63,323 nucleotides of DNA from Lachnospiraceae bacterium (GCA_017467845.1 JAFUKH010000018.1:1-63323); one strand, 5' to 3'. Counted from the stretch's first letter, positions 50,526 to 60,618 are shown. The notes: generated by a model from the sequence alone, not told the origin. Numbers and translations are program-made.

Positions 50526-53500
50526 TTATAATGAATAAATTCTGCTCATCTGATGGGATGCTTCTAATTCAATTGCCTTATTAAAGAAACTCTTGGCAGC
50601 CTCTTTATTGCCTTTTCCTAAGTTTCCAAGTCCTATCAGATAATTACAATGTGCTTTGTTTCTGAGGGTATAATCATCCTCAAACACTGTTAAATCCGGC
50701 AACGATACCGCAAAATACTCAATCTTCACCTCATCACTTAAATGCTCCTCACCGTACTTTGTAAGTCTGTCAAATCTCTGCTGCGCCTTCTCCTGCTGTC
50801 CCAGCTTTTTATGTGCCAGTCCCTGATACATGATCATATCCGCAGGCTGGTCATTGTAGTACATTACCCCGGCAGGTTCATCGGTTCCCAACGTTGCTTT
50901 TTCAAAGCAATCCCTTGCGCATTTCTTTTTTCCCAGCGCTTCTTCCACAAGCCCCAAATAATAATAAAGGTGATTGTCCTTGCAACCTTCCAGCTTTCCT
51001 TCCCCCAAATTGTGTGGATATACAAAGGCCTCTGTAAGCTTCTCTTTTGCCTCCTCATAGGCTCCGGATGCCATAGCTTGCTTTGCCATTTGAAGCAGCG
51101 AAAGCACATACTGTCCGGTCACTTTACCTTCGCCACCTTCCCATGGATGGAAGTGATGCTTCATCATATGCCCGTATGCTTCCTTATACTGTCCTGTCAT
51201 GTTCAGAAGGGTAATATACTCAATATACAGATCATCACGCTTATCTACCAGCGCAATATGTTTTTCAAACTCTGCAAGTCTCTCTTCGAAGGAATATCCC
51301 ATCTTTTTTCGGAGCTGATCCAGCTCTAAGAACATTCTCACATCCTCTTCATCCAATGCAAATGCCTTCTCCATAGCCGCAAGTGCCTTCTTTGCATCTT
51401 TTTCTTTGTTGTAGTATGCAATGGAAAGATTCCGATAGGTCAACGGATATAAGCCGTCCTGTTCCACAGAACGCTCCCATAGCCGGGTCGCTTGCTTATA
51501 TTGTCTCTTATCATAATACAGGCACGCAAGATAATAACATGCCTTTGCACTGCTTTCTCCGGTTTCTATTGCAAACTTTAACACTGCAATATCTTCTAAT
51601 TTATTAGGGAAGCAGTATGCCGGCTCTGCACCTTCGGCTTTCTTAAGAATATCCCTGTAATCAGCCTCCATCTGCGCCTTATAATATGCCATATAGTAAT
51701 GTAACATGGGATAATCTTCTGAACATTCTCCCAGCACCCAAATAGCCTCTCCGTATGCACCGAATTCTGCATAATCTCTGGCAGTCATCAGATGGTTTTC
51801 TTTAAAATCTCGCATTCTTGCTTTCCATATAGTAAGTGCCTCTTCGCCACAGTTCTGTAATATTACCTGCTCATATCCGGACACAAAATCAAAAGGATCC
51901 AACTGCAGATTCTCTGCAATCCATGCTTTTGCATCTTCCTCTTTACCCAGCTTGCGGAGGAGGTATGCCTTCAAGCCTCTTGCCTTGATATTGTGTGCAT
52001 TCTTTACCAACGCCTTCTGTATCAACTCATACGCATGGGCATACTTACCCTGCTTTGTTAAAATCGCTGCCAAATAGTAAAAACTCATTTCCTGCTGCTC
52101 ACAGCTCCAGGTTGCCTTATAGAAAGCATCATAGCTCTCTTCCATTTTACCTTGATAAAAGAGGCATAAACCAAGCAAGTAATAGCCCTCGCTGGTAAAC
52201 GGATTGGGATTACGATATGTCTGTCGCTCAAGTGCCTTTTCGAAGTACTTCTGTGCCTCTGTGAAACATCCTCTGCGCATTAGCAGCTCACCATATGCAT
52301 TATTAATACGGATATCTCCCGGGTCACGTTTTAAGCCTTCCAGATAGTATGGATCCGGCAGGTAGGTTGCGTGACGATACTGTTCAATATGAAGACCGGT
52401 AAGATATAATTCTTCATTAGTAGCAATCTCTTCCGGCTCCTTTGCTGCCTTGGCAGGTTCCGGAATCACCGGCTCTTCCCATTTCTCCGGCTGGTAAGAC
52501 ACCAGACATTTGCCGTCTGCCCATACAGAAAGAATGAGCTTATCCTCCTGCAAGTCTCCTTTTTCAATATTCTTTACATAAGTATTGGTAGGTGACAGCT
52601 TTTGACTCTCCCTTAGAAGGGTGGTTCCTTCATAAGTCAATGTCACTTCCGCATCCTCATACATACCGGTTGTATATACTTTAACTGTAATGACTTTTCC
52701 ATCGTATTCCAGCCCTACAGCAGCCTCTTTGGTTGCATTTTTCACCTGCCCCACTGTTTTATAAGGCATGAAATATTGGGTAAAGGTTTTCTCCTCAAAG
52801 GGTTTCAGCCATGTAAAGTCCGGCTGATTATCGGTAAACATTCCGGTCATCAGCTCAATGTAAGGTCCATCCTCATCGGTAAGATTGCGGTCCCATGCCT
52901 GACCGAAGTCCCCATTTCCCCAAGTCCACTGCTTCTTACCGGGTGATACATGATGGTCCGCTACATGTAAGAGTCCGGCTTTTTTACTATAATCATAACC
53001 ACCTACAAAATCATACTTGGACTTTTCTGCCATATAAGAGGTAGGCACCGGAATATTCTTATATCTGGAAATATCCACACCAGCACTGTAATCATGCTTA
53101 TAATATACACCATCCGCAATAGGGAACTTACTTACATCTCTCTTCCCATGATCCATCACTGCATGCACATCCGGTGGGAAGATAGACTGGGTATAATCAT
53201 TTACTGCTACTGCCGGATTCGCCCACCAAAGGAAGGTCTGGGGCAGACTGGTTCTGTTGTAAAGCTGTCCCATAATCTCAATATAAGCCTTATCCGGATA
53301 AAGGGTAAACTTCATGATTCCCTTGGTTCCATACATCTGATCCACATCATGAATCATCACATAACAGCTACCGTCTTCATTTTCTCCTGTGACGAAATCA
53401 GTGGGGAAAAATGTAGTCGGTCTATGATGCTGTGGCCAGTTAAACTCAATACCACCGGAAATCCAAGGTCCCGTAAGTCCCACAAGAGCAGGCTTGATCA

Positions 53501-53792
53501 CCTGGTTATAATATACAAAATCGTAATCATTGGTTTTATCATAGGCTCTCTGGATACGGCCTCCCAGTTCGGGAAGTACCATCACTTTGATATAGTCGTT
53601 CTCCAAATACACTGCGGTATATTCTTTATCTTTTTTCTCATCACTCATGGATTCTACTGTGGGATAAGGGTACACCTTACCGCAGCTTCCCTGATACACT
53701 CTCTTCTCCAAAAACATAGGTGCCTTCTCCGGTGTACCAATCCCATATGTAGGAATCATTACCTTTTCCACCCATACTGCTGCTTTACTCAT
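50526..53792 (-). CDS. DUF5107 and tetratricopeptide repeat protein
   Basis: 1088-aa cytoplasmic protein. Residues about 10-340 match DUF5107, a beta-rich domain with PELGGRIQRAYDKTNDYDFVYYN and WISGGIEFNWPQHHRPT (aldose-epimerase/galactose-mutarotase-like fold). A linker follows, and the rest is TPR helices with repeat motifs such as NAYGELLMRRG and YFEKALE. The ATG at 53792 is preceded by AAGGAGGAGCAT. It lies at the start of the galactan locus, divergent from an AraC regulator. Members often sit beside sugar ABC importers and glycosidases. A role in sugar handling is inferred; enzyme activity is not shown. Confidence 0.85.
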   Translation of the reverse strand: MSKAAVWVEKVMIPTYGIGTPEKAPMFLEKRVYQGSCGKVYPYPTVESMSDEKKDKEYTAVYLENDYIKVMVLPELGGRIQRAYDKTNDYDFVYYNQVIKPALVGLTGPWISGGIEFNWPQHHRPTTFFPTDFVTGENEDGSCYVMIHDVDQMYGTKGIMKFTLYPDKAYIEIMGQLYNRTSLPQTFLWWANPAVAVNDYTQSIFPPDVHAVMDHGKRDVSKFPIADGVYYKHDYSAGVDISRYKNIPVPTSYMAEKSKYDFVGGYDYSKKAGLLHVADHHVSPGKKQWTWGNGDFGQAWDRNLTDEDGPYIELMTGMFTDNQPDFTWLKPFEEKTFTQYFMPYKTVGQVKNATKEAAVGLEYDGKVITVKVYTTGMYEDAEVTLTYEGTTLLRESQKLSPTNTYVKNIEKGDLQEDKLILSVWADGKCLVSYQPEKWEEPVIPEPAKAAKEPEEIATNEELYLTGLHIEQYRHATYLPDPYYLEGLKRDPGDIRINNAYGELLMRRGCFTEAQKYFEKALERQTYRNPNPFTSEGYYLLGLCLFYQGKMEESYDAFYKATWSCEQQEMSFYYLAAILTKQGKYAHAYELIQKALVKNAHNIKARGLKAYLLRKLGKEEDAKAWIAENLQLDPFDFVSGYEQVILQNCGEEALTIWKARMRDFKENHLMTARDYAEFGAYGEAIWVLGECSEDYPMLHYYMAYYKAQMEADYRDILKKAEGAEPAYCFPNKLEDIAVLKFAIETGESSAKACYYLACLYYDKRQYKQATRLWERSVEQDGLYPLTYRNLSIAYYNKEKDAKKALAAMEKAFALDEEDVRMFLELDQLRKKMGYSFEERLAEFEKHIALVDKRDDLYIEYITLLNMTGQYKEAYGHMMKHHFHPWEGGEGKVTGQYVLSLLQMAKQAMASGAYEEAKEKLTEAFVYPHNLGEGKLEGCKDNHLYYYLGLVEEALGKKKCARDCFEKATLGTDEPAGVMYYNDQPADMIMYQGLAHKKLGQQEKAQQRFDRLTKYGEEHLSDEVKIEYFAVSLPDLTVFEDDYTLRNKAHCNYLIGLGNLGKGNKEAAKSFFNKAIELEASHQMSRIYSL

Positions 53793-54010
53793 ATGCTCCT
53801 CCTTAATCTTTACCACGCCAATACTGCATTTATCATTCGATACAAATACAGTTTTTCCTTTGTATTGGACAACTCATATATAAAATATCACTCCTTTTCC
53901 TCAAATACATTAGCTGAGATTGCTAAGATATTTATAAAAATTGCTCTTGCATATTCCTGCAGATTGACGTATTTTATGGGTAACAATGCCTTAACAAGGA
54001 GAATTTGATT

Positions 54011-54859
54011 ATGAAATCTTGCGAGGAATTGGTTGCTTCCAGTTCAGAATACTATATATACAGCCCCAGCATGACAGCCCATGATATGTTTTTATATCCC
54101 CTCCAGTGCGGGCACTTTGTGTATTTACCGGGATATCACCTGACAAGGGAATCCTTTGATAGCATCCTGCTTGTCTATGTGGAAAAGGGTAATCTAACAT
54201 TAAATTATAATGAGCAAGTATCCGAAGCCCATGCCGGGGATTTTGTTTTTATTGATTGCTATAAATTGCATGAGTATTATACAGAAGAAGGTTGCCAATG
54301 TCTCTGGTGTCACTTTGACGGCATCACCGCCGGAAGCTTTTATCAGAATATTGTTGCCAGACTGGGAAATGTATTTTCCCTTTCGGATTCCTATAAAGTA
54401 GTTACAAAAATACAGCTGATTATCGATATCTTTGAAAAAGGACGCACGGTGCGGGAGCCCCTACTTTCTAAATACTTAAACGATATTCTGACTGCATTTT
54501 TGCTTTACACACCTGCCACGGATAAGGCGAAGGACTACACGGGCATTGCAGAGAATACCATCACTTATATCAACGAACACTTTGCAGAGGATATCTCCAT
54601 TGATATGCTGGCGGAGCGTGTCGGGATCAGTCCCTTTCACTTTATTCGTTCTTTCAAAAAGGAGACTGGCTTTACGCCCCACGAATATATCATAAATACC
54701 CGTATGAACTCTGCAAGATATCTCTTGAAAAATACAAAACTCCCGATAAAGGACATCTGCTTTCGGACCGGTTTTTCCGGCGAGAGTGTTTTTTGCAGCG
54801 CATTTAAGAAAAAACATAATATAACTCCCTCCGAATATCGATGCACAGATACTGAATAG
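54011..54859 (+). CDS. AraC family transcriptional regulator with cupin sensor
   Basis: 282-aa regulator. The N-terminal cupin (about residues 15-150; ILLVYVEKGNLTLNYN, GDFVFIDCYKLHEYY) probably binds a sugar, and the C-terminal AraC double helix-turn-helix runs from about residue 180 (SIDMLAERVGISPFHFIRSFK, then IKDICFRTGFSGESVF). The ATG at 54011 follows AAGGAG by nine bases, and a TTG at 54005 is less likely. It is divergent from the DUF5107 gene and likely controls it. With the LacI protein it gives the locus two different sugar-sensing regulators. Confidence 0.88.
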   Translation: MKSCEELVASSSEYYIYSPSMTAHDMFLYPLQCGHFVYLPGYHLTRESFDSILLVYVEKGNLTLNYNEQVSEAHAGDFVFIDCYKLHEYYTEEGCQCLWCHFDGITAGSFYQNIVARLGNVFSLSDSYKVVTKIQLIIDIFEKGRTVREPLLSKYLNDILTAFLLYTPATDKAKDYTGIAENTITYINEHFAEDISIDMLAERVGISPFHFIRSFKKETGFTPHEYIINTRMNSARYLLKNTKLPIKDICFRTGFSGESVFCSAFKKKHNITPSEYRCTDTE

Positions 54860-54946
54860 TATCTTCCGACCACTTTTTCTTCATAGGATACCCAACTTGG
54901 CTTTTCCCCTATGTTTTGTCCCTTATTATTCTCCCCACATATAAAA

Positions 54947-54996
54947 AAATCCTCATAGATACCAACTTAATCAATTTCTGGTATCTATAAGGATTT
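54947..54996. terminator. Bidirectional terminator between AraC and M32 genes
   Basis: 18-bp stem with two mismatches (AAATCCTCATAGATACCA paired to TGGTATCTATAAGGATTT) and a 14-nt loop, A-rich before and T-containing after. The rest of the 252-nt gap holds only a second, weaker repeat of the same TATCTATAGAG type. Confidence 0.75.
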
Positions 54997-55111
54997 CTCA
55001 ATGTGCCGGATACTTTTTCACATGCTTCTCCAACATATTCGAGCTTTAGAGTATCTATAGAGAATACTTTCCTCTACAGATACATTCCACTCCACGTAAA
55101 TAATGATAGTC

Positions 55112-56617
55112 TTACAAATTATAGATTTCTGTATATTTTTTTGTAAAGTAACGGATTAGCGGCTCAGCGGTGACTTCCTTTCCGCATACTGCAGACAGGG
55201 TCTCTAACGGTGTACGTGTACTTCCGAAGCGGTGAATCTTCTCGTTCAGCCACTTAGTGATCTCAAGGATTCTTCCCTGTGCCAAAATCTCATCCACATT
55301 ACCCAGCTCTGCCTCTACGGTGTCTAGTAGCATACCATCGTAAATGCTTCCCAAAAGATATGAAGGAAAATAACCGAAGGAGCCACCGGACCAATGCATA
55401 TCCTGCAAAATTCCTTCTGCATCATTTCTTGGAGTAATGTGCAGATACTCTTCCATCTTGGCATTCCAAAGCCCCGGTAATTCCTCCACAGTCACGCCTT
55501 CCCGGAAGATGGCTTTTTCAATCTCATAGCGAAGAATTACATGGAAAGCATAGGTCACCTCGTCGGCCTCCGTGCGGATATAGCTGTTTCTTACATGATT
55601 GATCTCCCGATAAAACTCCTCCAAGGAAATCTCTTTAAACTGAGGAAGCAGTTCACCCAGCTTATCATAAATAGGAAGCCAGAAATTCTTATTCCTTCCC
55701 AGTACATTCTCATAAAAACGTGACTGACTTTCGTGAATGCACATATAATCGCAGCTGCCTGCCACAGTTCCGTCATAGTCCGGGTTCACATTCTGCTCAA
55801 AGATGGCATGTCCTCCCTCATGAATTGCCGAAAACATAGCACTGATTGGCGCATCCTCATAGTAATGGTTGGTTACACGCACATCTTTCGATGAGAAATT
55901 CAAGGTGAATGGATGTGTGGTGGTTCCTACAGCACCTTTATCCCATGAAAAGCCGATATAATCCAGAAGCATTTTCTGCACCTTCACCTGGGCATCCACG
56001 TCAAACTTTCCCTGAAACTTGCTGTCATCGGGCTGCTCACTGGCCAAAATCTTGTCCACCAGCGGTATCAAATCCTTCTTAAGCTCATCAAAAACACGAT
56101 CAATTACCGAAGAATTCATGCCCTCCTCAAAGGGATCAAGAAGAGCGTCATACAGCTCTCTGCCCGGGTCTGTGTAGCCGGCAATCTCCTTTGTTACCTC
56201 AATCAATTTCTCCAAATGTGGAGCGAAAATAGAATAATCCGATGCTTCCTTAGCTTCTTCCCATGCACTTTCTGCTGCAGTTTGAATCTTTACACTCTTT
56301 TCAAACACTTCCTTAGGAATACGTTCATTCTTATCAAAATAACGCTTCATTCTTTTTACAACAAACTTCCATTTATCGTCCAGCGCCTCATACTCCTGTG
56401 GCGTAGACAGAGTCTCCAAAATATTTTTAAGCTCCTCCGATACGGACATCTGAAAATGCTCCGTGGAAAAATATGCCAGTGCATCTCCAATCTGCTCGTA
56501 GCCCTGCTTCGGTGCACAGGTACGCATATCCCAGTACAAAAGCGTGGTCACATGATTAAAACGATTCATTTTCTCTAAATACTGTTGTAACTCTTCCAAT
56601 GCTTTACTCAATTTCAT
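55112..56617 (-). CDS. M32 family carboxypeptidase (Taq type)
   Basis: 501-aa cytoplasmic metallo-carboxypeptidase, usual family length about 500. The HEGGHAIFEQN active site has His266, Glu267 and His270, and the M32 hallmark DVRVTNHYYED (about residues 245-255) precedes it. IRTEADEVTYAFHVILRYE provides the third metal ligand. The family removes C-terminal residues with broad specificity. AGGAGG precedes the start at 56617. It is a single-gene unit downstream of element A3. Confidence 0.93.
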   Translation of the reverse strand: MKLSKALEELQQYLEKMNRFNHVTTLLYWDMRTCAPKQGYEQIGDALAYFSTEHFQMSVSEELKNILETLSTPQEYEALDDKWKFVVKRMKRYFDKNERIPKEVFEKSVKIQTAAESAWEEAKEASDYSIFAPHLEKLIEVTKEIAGYTDPGRELYDALLDPFEEGMNSSVIDRVFDELKKDLIPLVDKILASEQPDDSKFQGKFDVDAQVKVQKMLLDYIGFSWDKGAVGTTTHPFTLNFSSKDVRVTNHYYEDAPISAMFSAIHEGGHAIFEQNVNPDYDGTVAGSCDYMCIHESQSRFYENVLGRNKNFWLPIYDKLGELLPQFKEISLEEFYREINHVRNSYIRTEADEVTYAFHVILRYEIEKAIFREGVTVEELPGLWNAKMEEYLHITPRNDAEGILQDMHWSGGSFGYFPSYLLGSIYDGMLLDTVEAELGNVDEILAQGRILEITKWLNEKIHRFGSTRTPLETLSAVCGKEVTAEPLIRYFTKKYTEIYNL

Positions 56618-56676
56618 ATCCTCCTGATATCGTGGTCATAATCAGATTATACCTCAGAAACTCATATAATAAAATG

Positions 56677-56900
56677 AAAATCGGTCACACCGGTGCAATA
56701 TGGTTTCGTTTCGAAATGGTTCTGTGAAAGAATGATATGTCTTATGAAGACCCTTGAAAAACGTCGGCACTTAGCGAGGTATTTTCGAGCTTAGTACCGC
56801 TACGTTTTTCACGGAGTGAGAACGTGTCTGAATAAGACATATCGTTATTGAACAGAACCATTTCGAAACGAAACCACACTGCACCGGTGTGACCGATTTT
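56677..56900 (+). ncRNA. Family A structured repeat, copy A3
   Basis: The longest of the three copies. The outer arm AAAATCGGTCACACCGGTGCA pairs with its complement ending at 56900, and a second outer stem contains GGTTTCGTTTCGAAATGG. Pairing then reaches the family A core at 56746-56831. Core stem GAAAAACGT/ACGTTTTTC is perfect, and the hairpin has loop GAGA closed by GU/AC. It begins two bases past the niaR stop codon (56903), so in this copy it also ends the nad operon. Confidence 0.72.
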
Positions 56901-56902
56901 CT

Positions 56903-57454
56903 CTAAATTTCGATTAATTCTCGCTCGTAGGGTAAAATCTCCGCCAACATGCCGATTTCCTTCAATGCATCTTCAATTTCATCCAGAATCTCTACACTCT
57001 CAGCAGATATTCTGTGGAAGTGATAGCCGGAAGTAACATTCAAAAGCGACGTGGATTTACCTGTTTTTATCTTGTTCATAAAGCCCTGTACCTCCCTGCG
57101 GTTTCGCACATTTAAGGGGGCGGTTATTTTGCCGTAGGCACGGTGATTCACCATTACATCCTCCACACAGCCGCCCAAATCCACGATAGCAGTTAGTTCC
57201 TCTTCAATCTGCTCATCCGTATGACAGACCTTGATAATCCGGGTAGCATGATTGGGCACACTTAAGACATAACCACGAGGCGTTGCAGCAATGTCGTACC
57301 CTTCCGTACGAAGAAGTGCCATATCCTGCACAACCACCTGACGGCTTACTCCTGTCTCTTTACCGATTGCAGTACCGGAAAGCGGCACAGAAGATTGTTT
57401 TAACATATTCACTATTTTCTTTCTTCGCTGGGAGCCGCTCATTATCTGTTCCAT
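56903..57454 (-). CDS. niaR: NiaR-type NAD biosynthesis repressor
   Basis: 183-aa repressor of niacin and NAD genes in Firmicutes: an N-terminal winged HTH (about residues 1-65; SGTAIGKETGVSRQVVVQDMALLR) and a C-terminal 3H domain named for three conserved histidines, visible in VCHTDEQ, VNHRAYGKI and SGYHFHRI. It binds DNA when nicotinate is plentiful. The ATG at 57454 follows AAAGGA. It is last in the nadA-nadB-nadC-niaR unit (106-nt gap after nadC), so it probably represses its own operon. Confidence 0.9.
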   Translation of the reverse strand: MEQIMSGSQRRKKIVNMLKQSSVPLSGTAIGKETGVSRQVVVQDMALLRTEGYDIAATPRGYVLSVPNHATRIIKVCHTDEQIEEELTAIVDLGGCVEDVMVNHRAYGKITAPLNVRNRREVQGFMNKIKTGKSTSLLNVTSGYHFHRISAESVEILDEIEDALKEIGMLAEILPYERELIEI

Positions 57455-57560
57455 CCGGAGTTCCTTTCTTTCATACAATTGATTGAACCGAAGCAAAATG
57501 CCCCCGACAAGGGCAACTAGGCTTTGCTCCTAAGTCCTTTTTAGGTCATTTTGATACGTG

Positions 57561-58415
57561 TTACTCTACAACCTTCAAATGCTTTAAGCTGATATCCAAA
57601 ATCGGTGCAGAATGAGTCAGCGCACCGCTGGATACATAATCCACGCCAAGCTCGGTAATCTTCTGAATATTCTCCTTCGTGATATTGCCGGAGCACTCCG
57701 TCTTGGCACGTCCGTCAATAATACGAATAGCTTCTGCCATTACCTCGGTTGTCATATTATCCAGCATGATAATATCTGCACCGGCTTCCACTGCTTCTCT
57801 AACCATATCCAGATTCTCAGTCTCTACCTCAATCTTGCGAACAAAGGGCGAATATGCCTTGGCAGCAGCAATTGCTTCCTTTACGCCGCCCGCTGCATCA
57901 ATATGATTGTCCTTCAAAAGCACCCCATCCGAAAGGTTATAACGATGGTTGGAGCCGCCGCCTACCTTCACTGCATACTTCTCAAAAATACGCATACATG
58001 GAGTGGTCTTTCTGGTATCTAAGAGGGTGGTCTTAGTACCTTCTAAAAGCTTGGCAACCTTGCCGGTATAAGTGGCGATACCACTCATTCTCTGCAAATA
58101 GTTAAGAGCCGTTCTTTCACCGGAAAGAAGCACGCGGACATCTCCCTCTACAGTTGCAAGATGCTGCCCCTTCTTTACCTCATCGCCATCCTTTACATCA
58201 AAAATCACCTTGGTATCAGGGTCTAACATGGTAAATACACGCTCAAAAACCCCAAGTCCCGCAATGATGCCATCCTCCTTACAGATGAGCTGCACCTCAC
58301 CCTTCTTGTACTCCGGCATCACAGAATTGGTTGTTACATCCTCGCTGTTAATGTCTTCCTCTAAAGCAAGACGAATAAATTTATCTGCTGCAAGCAGCAT
58401 GGTAATCTGATTCAT
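57561..58415 (-). CDS. nadC: Quinolinate phosphoribosyltransferase
   Basis: 284-aa enzyme making nicotinate mononucleotide from quinolinate and PRPP. Family sequence includes LALEEDINSEDVTT near the start, SGERTALNYLQRMSGIAT (about residues 97-114), LDTRKTTPCMR and HRYNLSDGVLLKDNHI, and the barrel end VDYVSSGALTHSAPILDISL. Length is normal. It begins 24 bases after nadB. Confidence 0.96.
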   Translation of the reverse strand: MNQITMLLAADKFIRLALEEDINSEDVTTNSVMPEYKKGEVQLICKEDGIIAGLGVFERVFTMLDPDTKVIFDVKDGDEVKKGQHLATVEGDVRVLLSGERTALNYLQRMSGIATYTGKVAKLLEGTKTTLLDTRKTTPCMRIFEKYAVKVGGGSNHRYNLSDGVLLKDNHIDAAGGVKEAIAAAKAYSPFVRKIEVETENLDMVREAVEAGADIIMLDNMTTEVMAEAIRIIDGRAKTECSGNITKENIQKITELGVDYVSSGALTHSAPILDISLKHLKVVE

Positions 58416-58439
58416 AATTTTATTCTCTCCATATCTGAT

Positions 58440-59609
58440 TTAATTCGCAATTTTTTCAGCAGCTCTCTTTGCAAATACAAGACTTTCCAGCAAGCTGTTA
58501 CTTGCCAGACGATTCTTCCCATGTACCCCATTGCAGCTGGTCTCTCCCACTGCATACAGATGCTCCATGGTAGTCTTTGAGTCACTGTCCACATGAATTC
58601 CGCCCATAAAATAGTGCTGGGCAGGAACTACGGGAATCGCTTCCTTCAAAATATCATATCCTGCTTTCAGACAGGTATCGTATATATTGGGAAAATGTTT
58701 CTTAATCGTTTCCTTGGGAACCTTCTCAAAGGAAAGCCACACATGACTGCTTCCCTCTTTCTCCATCTCCTTGTGAATGGCCTCCGTCACCACATCTCTG
58801 GGCAGCAGTTCATCCACAAAACGCTCCCCCTTACCATTTAAAAGGATGGCCCCTTCTCCTCTGGTGGATTCCGAAATCAAAAACCTGCGGCCTTCTTCCT
58901 CACTATAGAGACTGGTGGGGTGAATCTGCACATAATCCAGATGTTCTAGTTCAACGCCATGCTTTTTCGCTACCTCCAAGGCATCTCCGGTAAGACTGGC
59001 AAAATTAGTGGAATGCTTGTACAGTCCACCGATTCCTCCGGTAGCAAGTACGGTATCCTGAGCATGGATGCAATAGGTAATGGCTTCCCTTTCACTCTCC
59101 GCTATGATACCGGCACATTCCCCATTCTCCACAAGGATGTCCGTCATTTTAGTATATTCCATTATTGTCACATTTGACAAGGCTTTTACCTGACGTTGCA
59201 GGTTCTCTGTAATCTCTTTGCCCGTAATATCCTTATGAAAACAAATCCTGGGCTTACTATGGGCTCCCTCTTTGGTATATTTTAAACTTCCGTCCTCTTC
59301 CTTGGCAAAGCGGACACCATATGCCAGCAAATCATCTATGACCGCACGGCTTGAGCGAATCATAATATCTACACTTTCCCTGCGGTTCTCATAGTGTCCG
59401 GCTCTCAAGGTATCTTCAAAAAAGTCATCATAGTCTTCTTCGTCCCGAAGTACACAGATTCCACCCTGGGCCAGCATGGAATCGCATTTACTCATATCCT
59501 CTTTGCATATCATCAGGATTTTCTGATTTCTCGGCAAATTCAGTGCTGTGTAAAGACCCGCAACACCCACACCTACAATCACCACATCATAATCAAGATT
59601 TTCTATCAT
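58440..59609 (-). CDS. nadB: L-aspartate oxidase, short form
   Basis: 389-aa flavoprotein oxidising aspartate to iminoaspartate. It has the FAD-binding GVGVAGLYTAL (residues 12-22), the MLAQGGICV segment, the dehydrogenase-fold active site region HPTSLYSEEEGRRFLISESTRGEGAILLN and the C-terminal GETSCNGVHGKNRLASNSLLESLVFAKRAA. A standard NadB of about 510-540 residues has an extra helical C-terminal domain that is absent here, with no remnant before nadC. It lies between nadA and nadC. Confidence 0.92.
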   Translation of the reverse strand: MIENLDYDVVIVGVGVAGLYTALNLPRNQKILMICKEDMSKCDSMLAQGGICVLRDEEDYDDFFEDTLRAGHYENRRESVDIMIRSSRAVIDDLLAYGVRFAKEEDGSLKYTKEGAHSKPRICFHKDITGKEITENLQRQVKALSNVTIMEYTKMTDILVENGECAGIIAESEREAITYCIHAQDTVLATGGIGGLYKHSTNFASLTGDALEVAKKHGVELEHLDYVQIHPTSLYSEEEGRRFLISESTRGEGAILLNGKGERFVDELLPRDVVTEAIHKEMEKEGSSHVWLSFEKVPKETIKKHFPNIYDTCLKAGYDILKEAIPVVPAQHYFMGGIHVDSDSKTTMEHLYAVGETSCNGVHGKNRLASNSLLESLVFAKRAAEKIAN

Positions 59610-59627
59610 ATCTATCCTCTCCGGCTA

Positions 59628-60533
59628 TTATTTAGCAAGCTCCAGCATTCTATCCAGAGTTTTTCTCGCCGCAGCAGAATTCTCCGCAACAACGGATGCC
59701 TGATTTTCCTCTGTTTTCAGTACATGCAGGATCTTTTCCAGAGTAATCTGCTTCATATCTCCGCACACCGGCTCTGTCTTAGGGAAATAAAAATGCTTAT
59801 CCGGATTTCTTTTCTCCAGCTCGTAGCGGACACCCATCTCCGTTCCGATAATCCATTCCTTCTTTTCACTTGCAGTGGCATAATCAATAATTCCGGAAGT
59901 GGAACCCAAATAATCAGCCATGGCCGTTACTTCCTCACAACATTCGGGATGAACCAAAACCTCTGCTTCCGGGTGTAAAGCCTTTAACTCCCTGATTTCC
60001 TCTGCAAGAATATTCTCATGGATGGGACAATATCCCTTCACCAGTATTACATTCTTCTCCGGCACCTGTGCTGCCACGAAACGCCCCAGATTCTTATCCG
60101 GAATAAACAGAATGTTTTTATTTGGAAGGTTCTTTACAATCTTCACTGCGTTTGCCGACGTCACACATACATCAGACCAGGACTTAATCTCCGCTGTGGA
60201 ATTGATATAGCATACCACCGCCAGATCATCATAGGTGCTTCTCGCTGCGTCCACTTCTTCCTTCAGCACCATATGTGCCATAGGACAGTCCGCCTTCAAA
60301 TCCGGCATCAGCACCTTCTTATTGGGATTTAAGAGACATCCACTCTCTCCCATAAAGGACACGCCGCAATACACGATGATAGGGTTCTCCAGTTTCTCCG
60401 CAATCTTACTTAGATAAAAGGAGTCCCCTATGTAATCTGCAATCTCCTGCACCTCCGGCCTCACATAATAATGCGCCAGAATCACAGCCTGCTTGTCCTC
60501 TTTTAACTTCTTAATCTCTTCCTGTATTGTCAT
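59628..60533 (-). CDS. nadA: Quinolinate synthase A
   Basis: 301-aa iron-sulfur enzyme condensing iminoaspartate and dihydroxyacetone phosphate to quinolinate. The three [4Fe-4S] ligand cysteines are visible in YCGVSFMGES (about residue 78), HPECCEEV (about residue 200) and PVCGDMKQITL (about 255). AGAGGATATT precedes the ATG at 60533, and the gene starts the nad operon. Confidence 0.96.
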   Translation of the reverse strand: MTIQEEIKKLKEDKQAVILAHYYVRPEVQEIADYIGDSFYLSKIAEKLENPIIVYCGVSFMGESGCLLNPNKKVLMPDLKADCPMAHMVLKEEVDAARSTYDDLAVVCYINSTAEIKSWSDVCVTSANAVKIVKNLPNKNILFIPDKNLGRFVAAQVPEKNVILVKGYCPIHENILAEEIRELKALHPEAEVLVHPECCEEVTAMADYLGSTSGIIDYATASEKKEWIIGTEMGVRYELEKRNPDKHFYFPKTEPVCGDMKQITLEKILHVLKTEENQASVVAENSAAARKTLDRMLELAK

Positions 60534-60578
60534 AATATCCTCTTCTACCTTACATTACGGTTTCTTAACATCTCAAGG

Positions 60579-60618
60579 AGTATAACACATCTTCTTACAC
60601 CTGACAAGACACCTGTAC
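60579..60618 (-). promoter_or_regulatory. nadA promoter with candidate NiaR operator
   Basis: Minus strand: TTGTCA (60607-60602), 17-nt spacer, TATACT (60584-60579). The direct repeat ACACCTG at 60597-60603 and 60609-60615, joined by ACAAG, covers the -35 box. NiaR sites in Firmicutes contain ACACCTG-type half-sites, so binding here would block polymerase. Confidence 0.7.
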
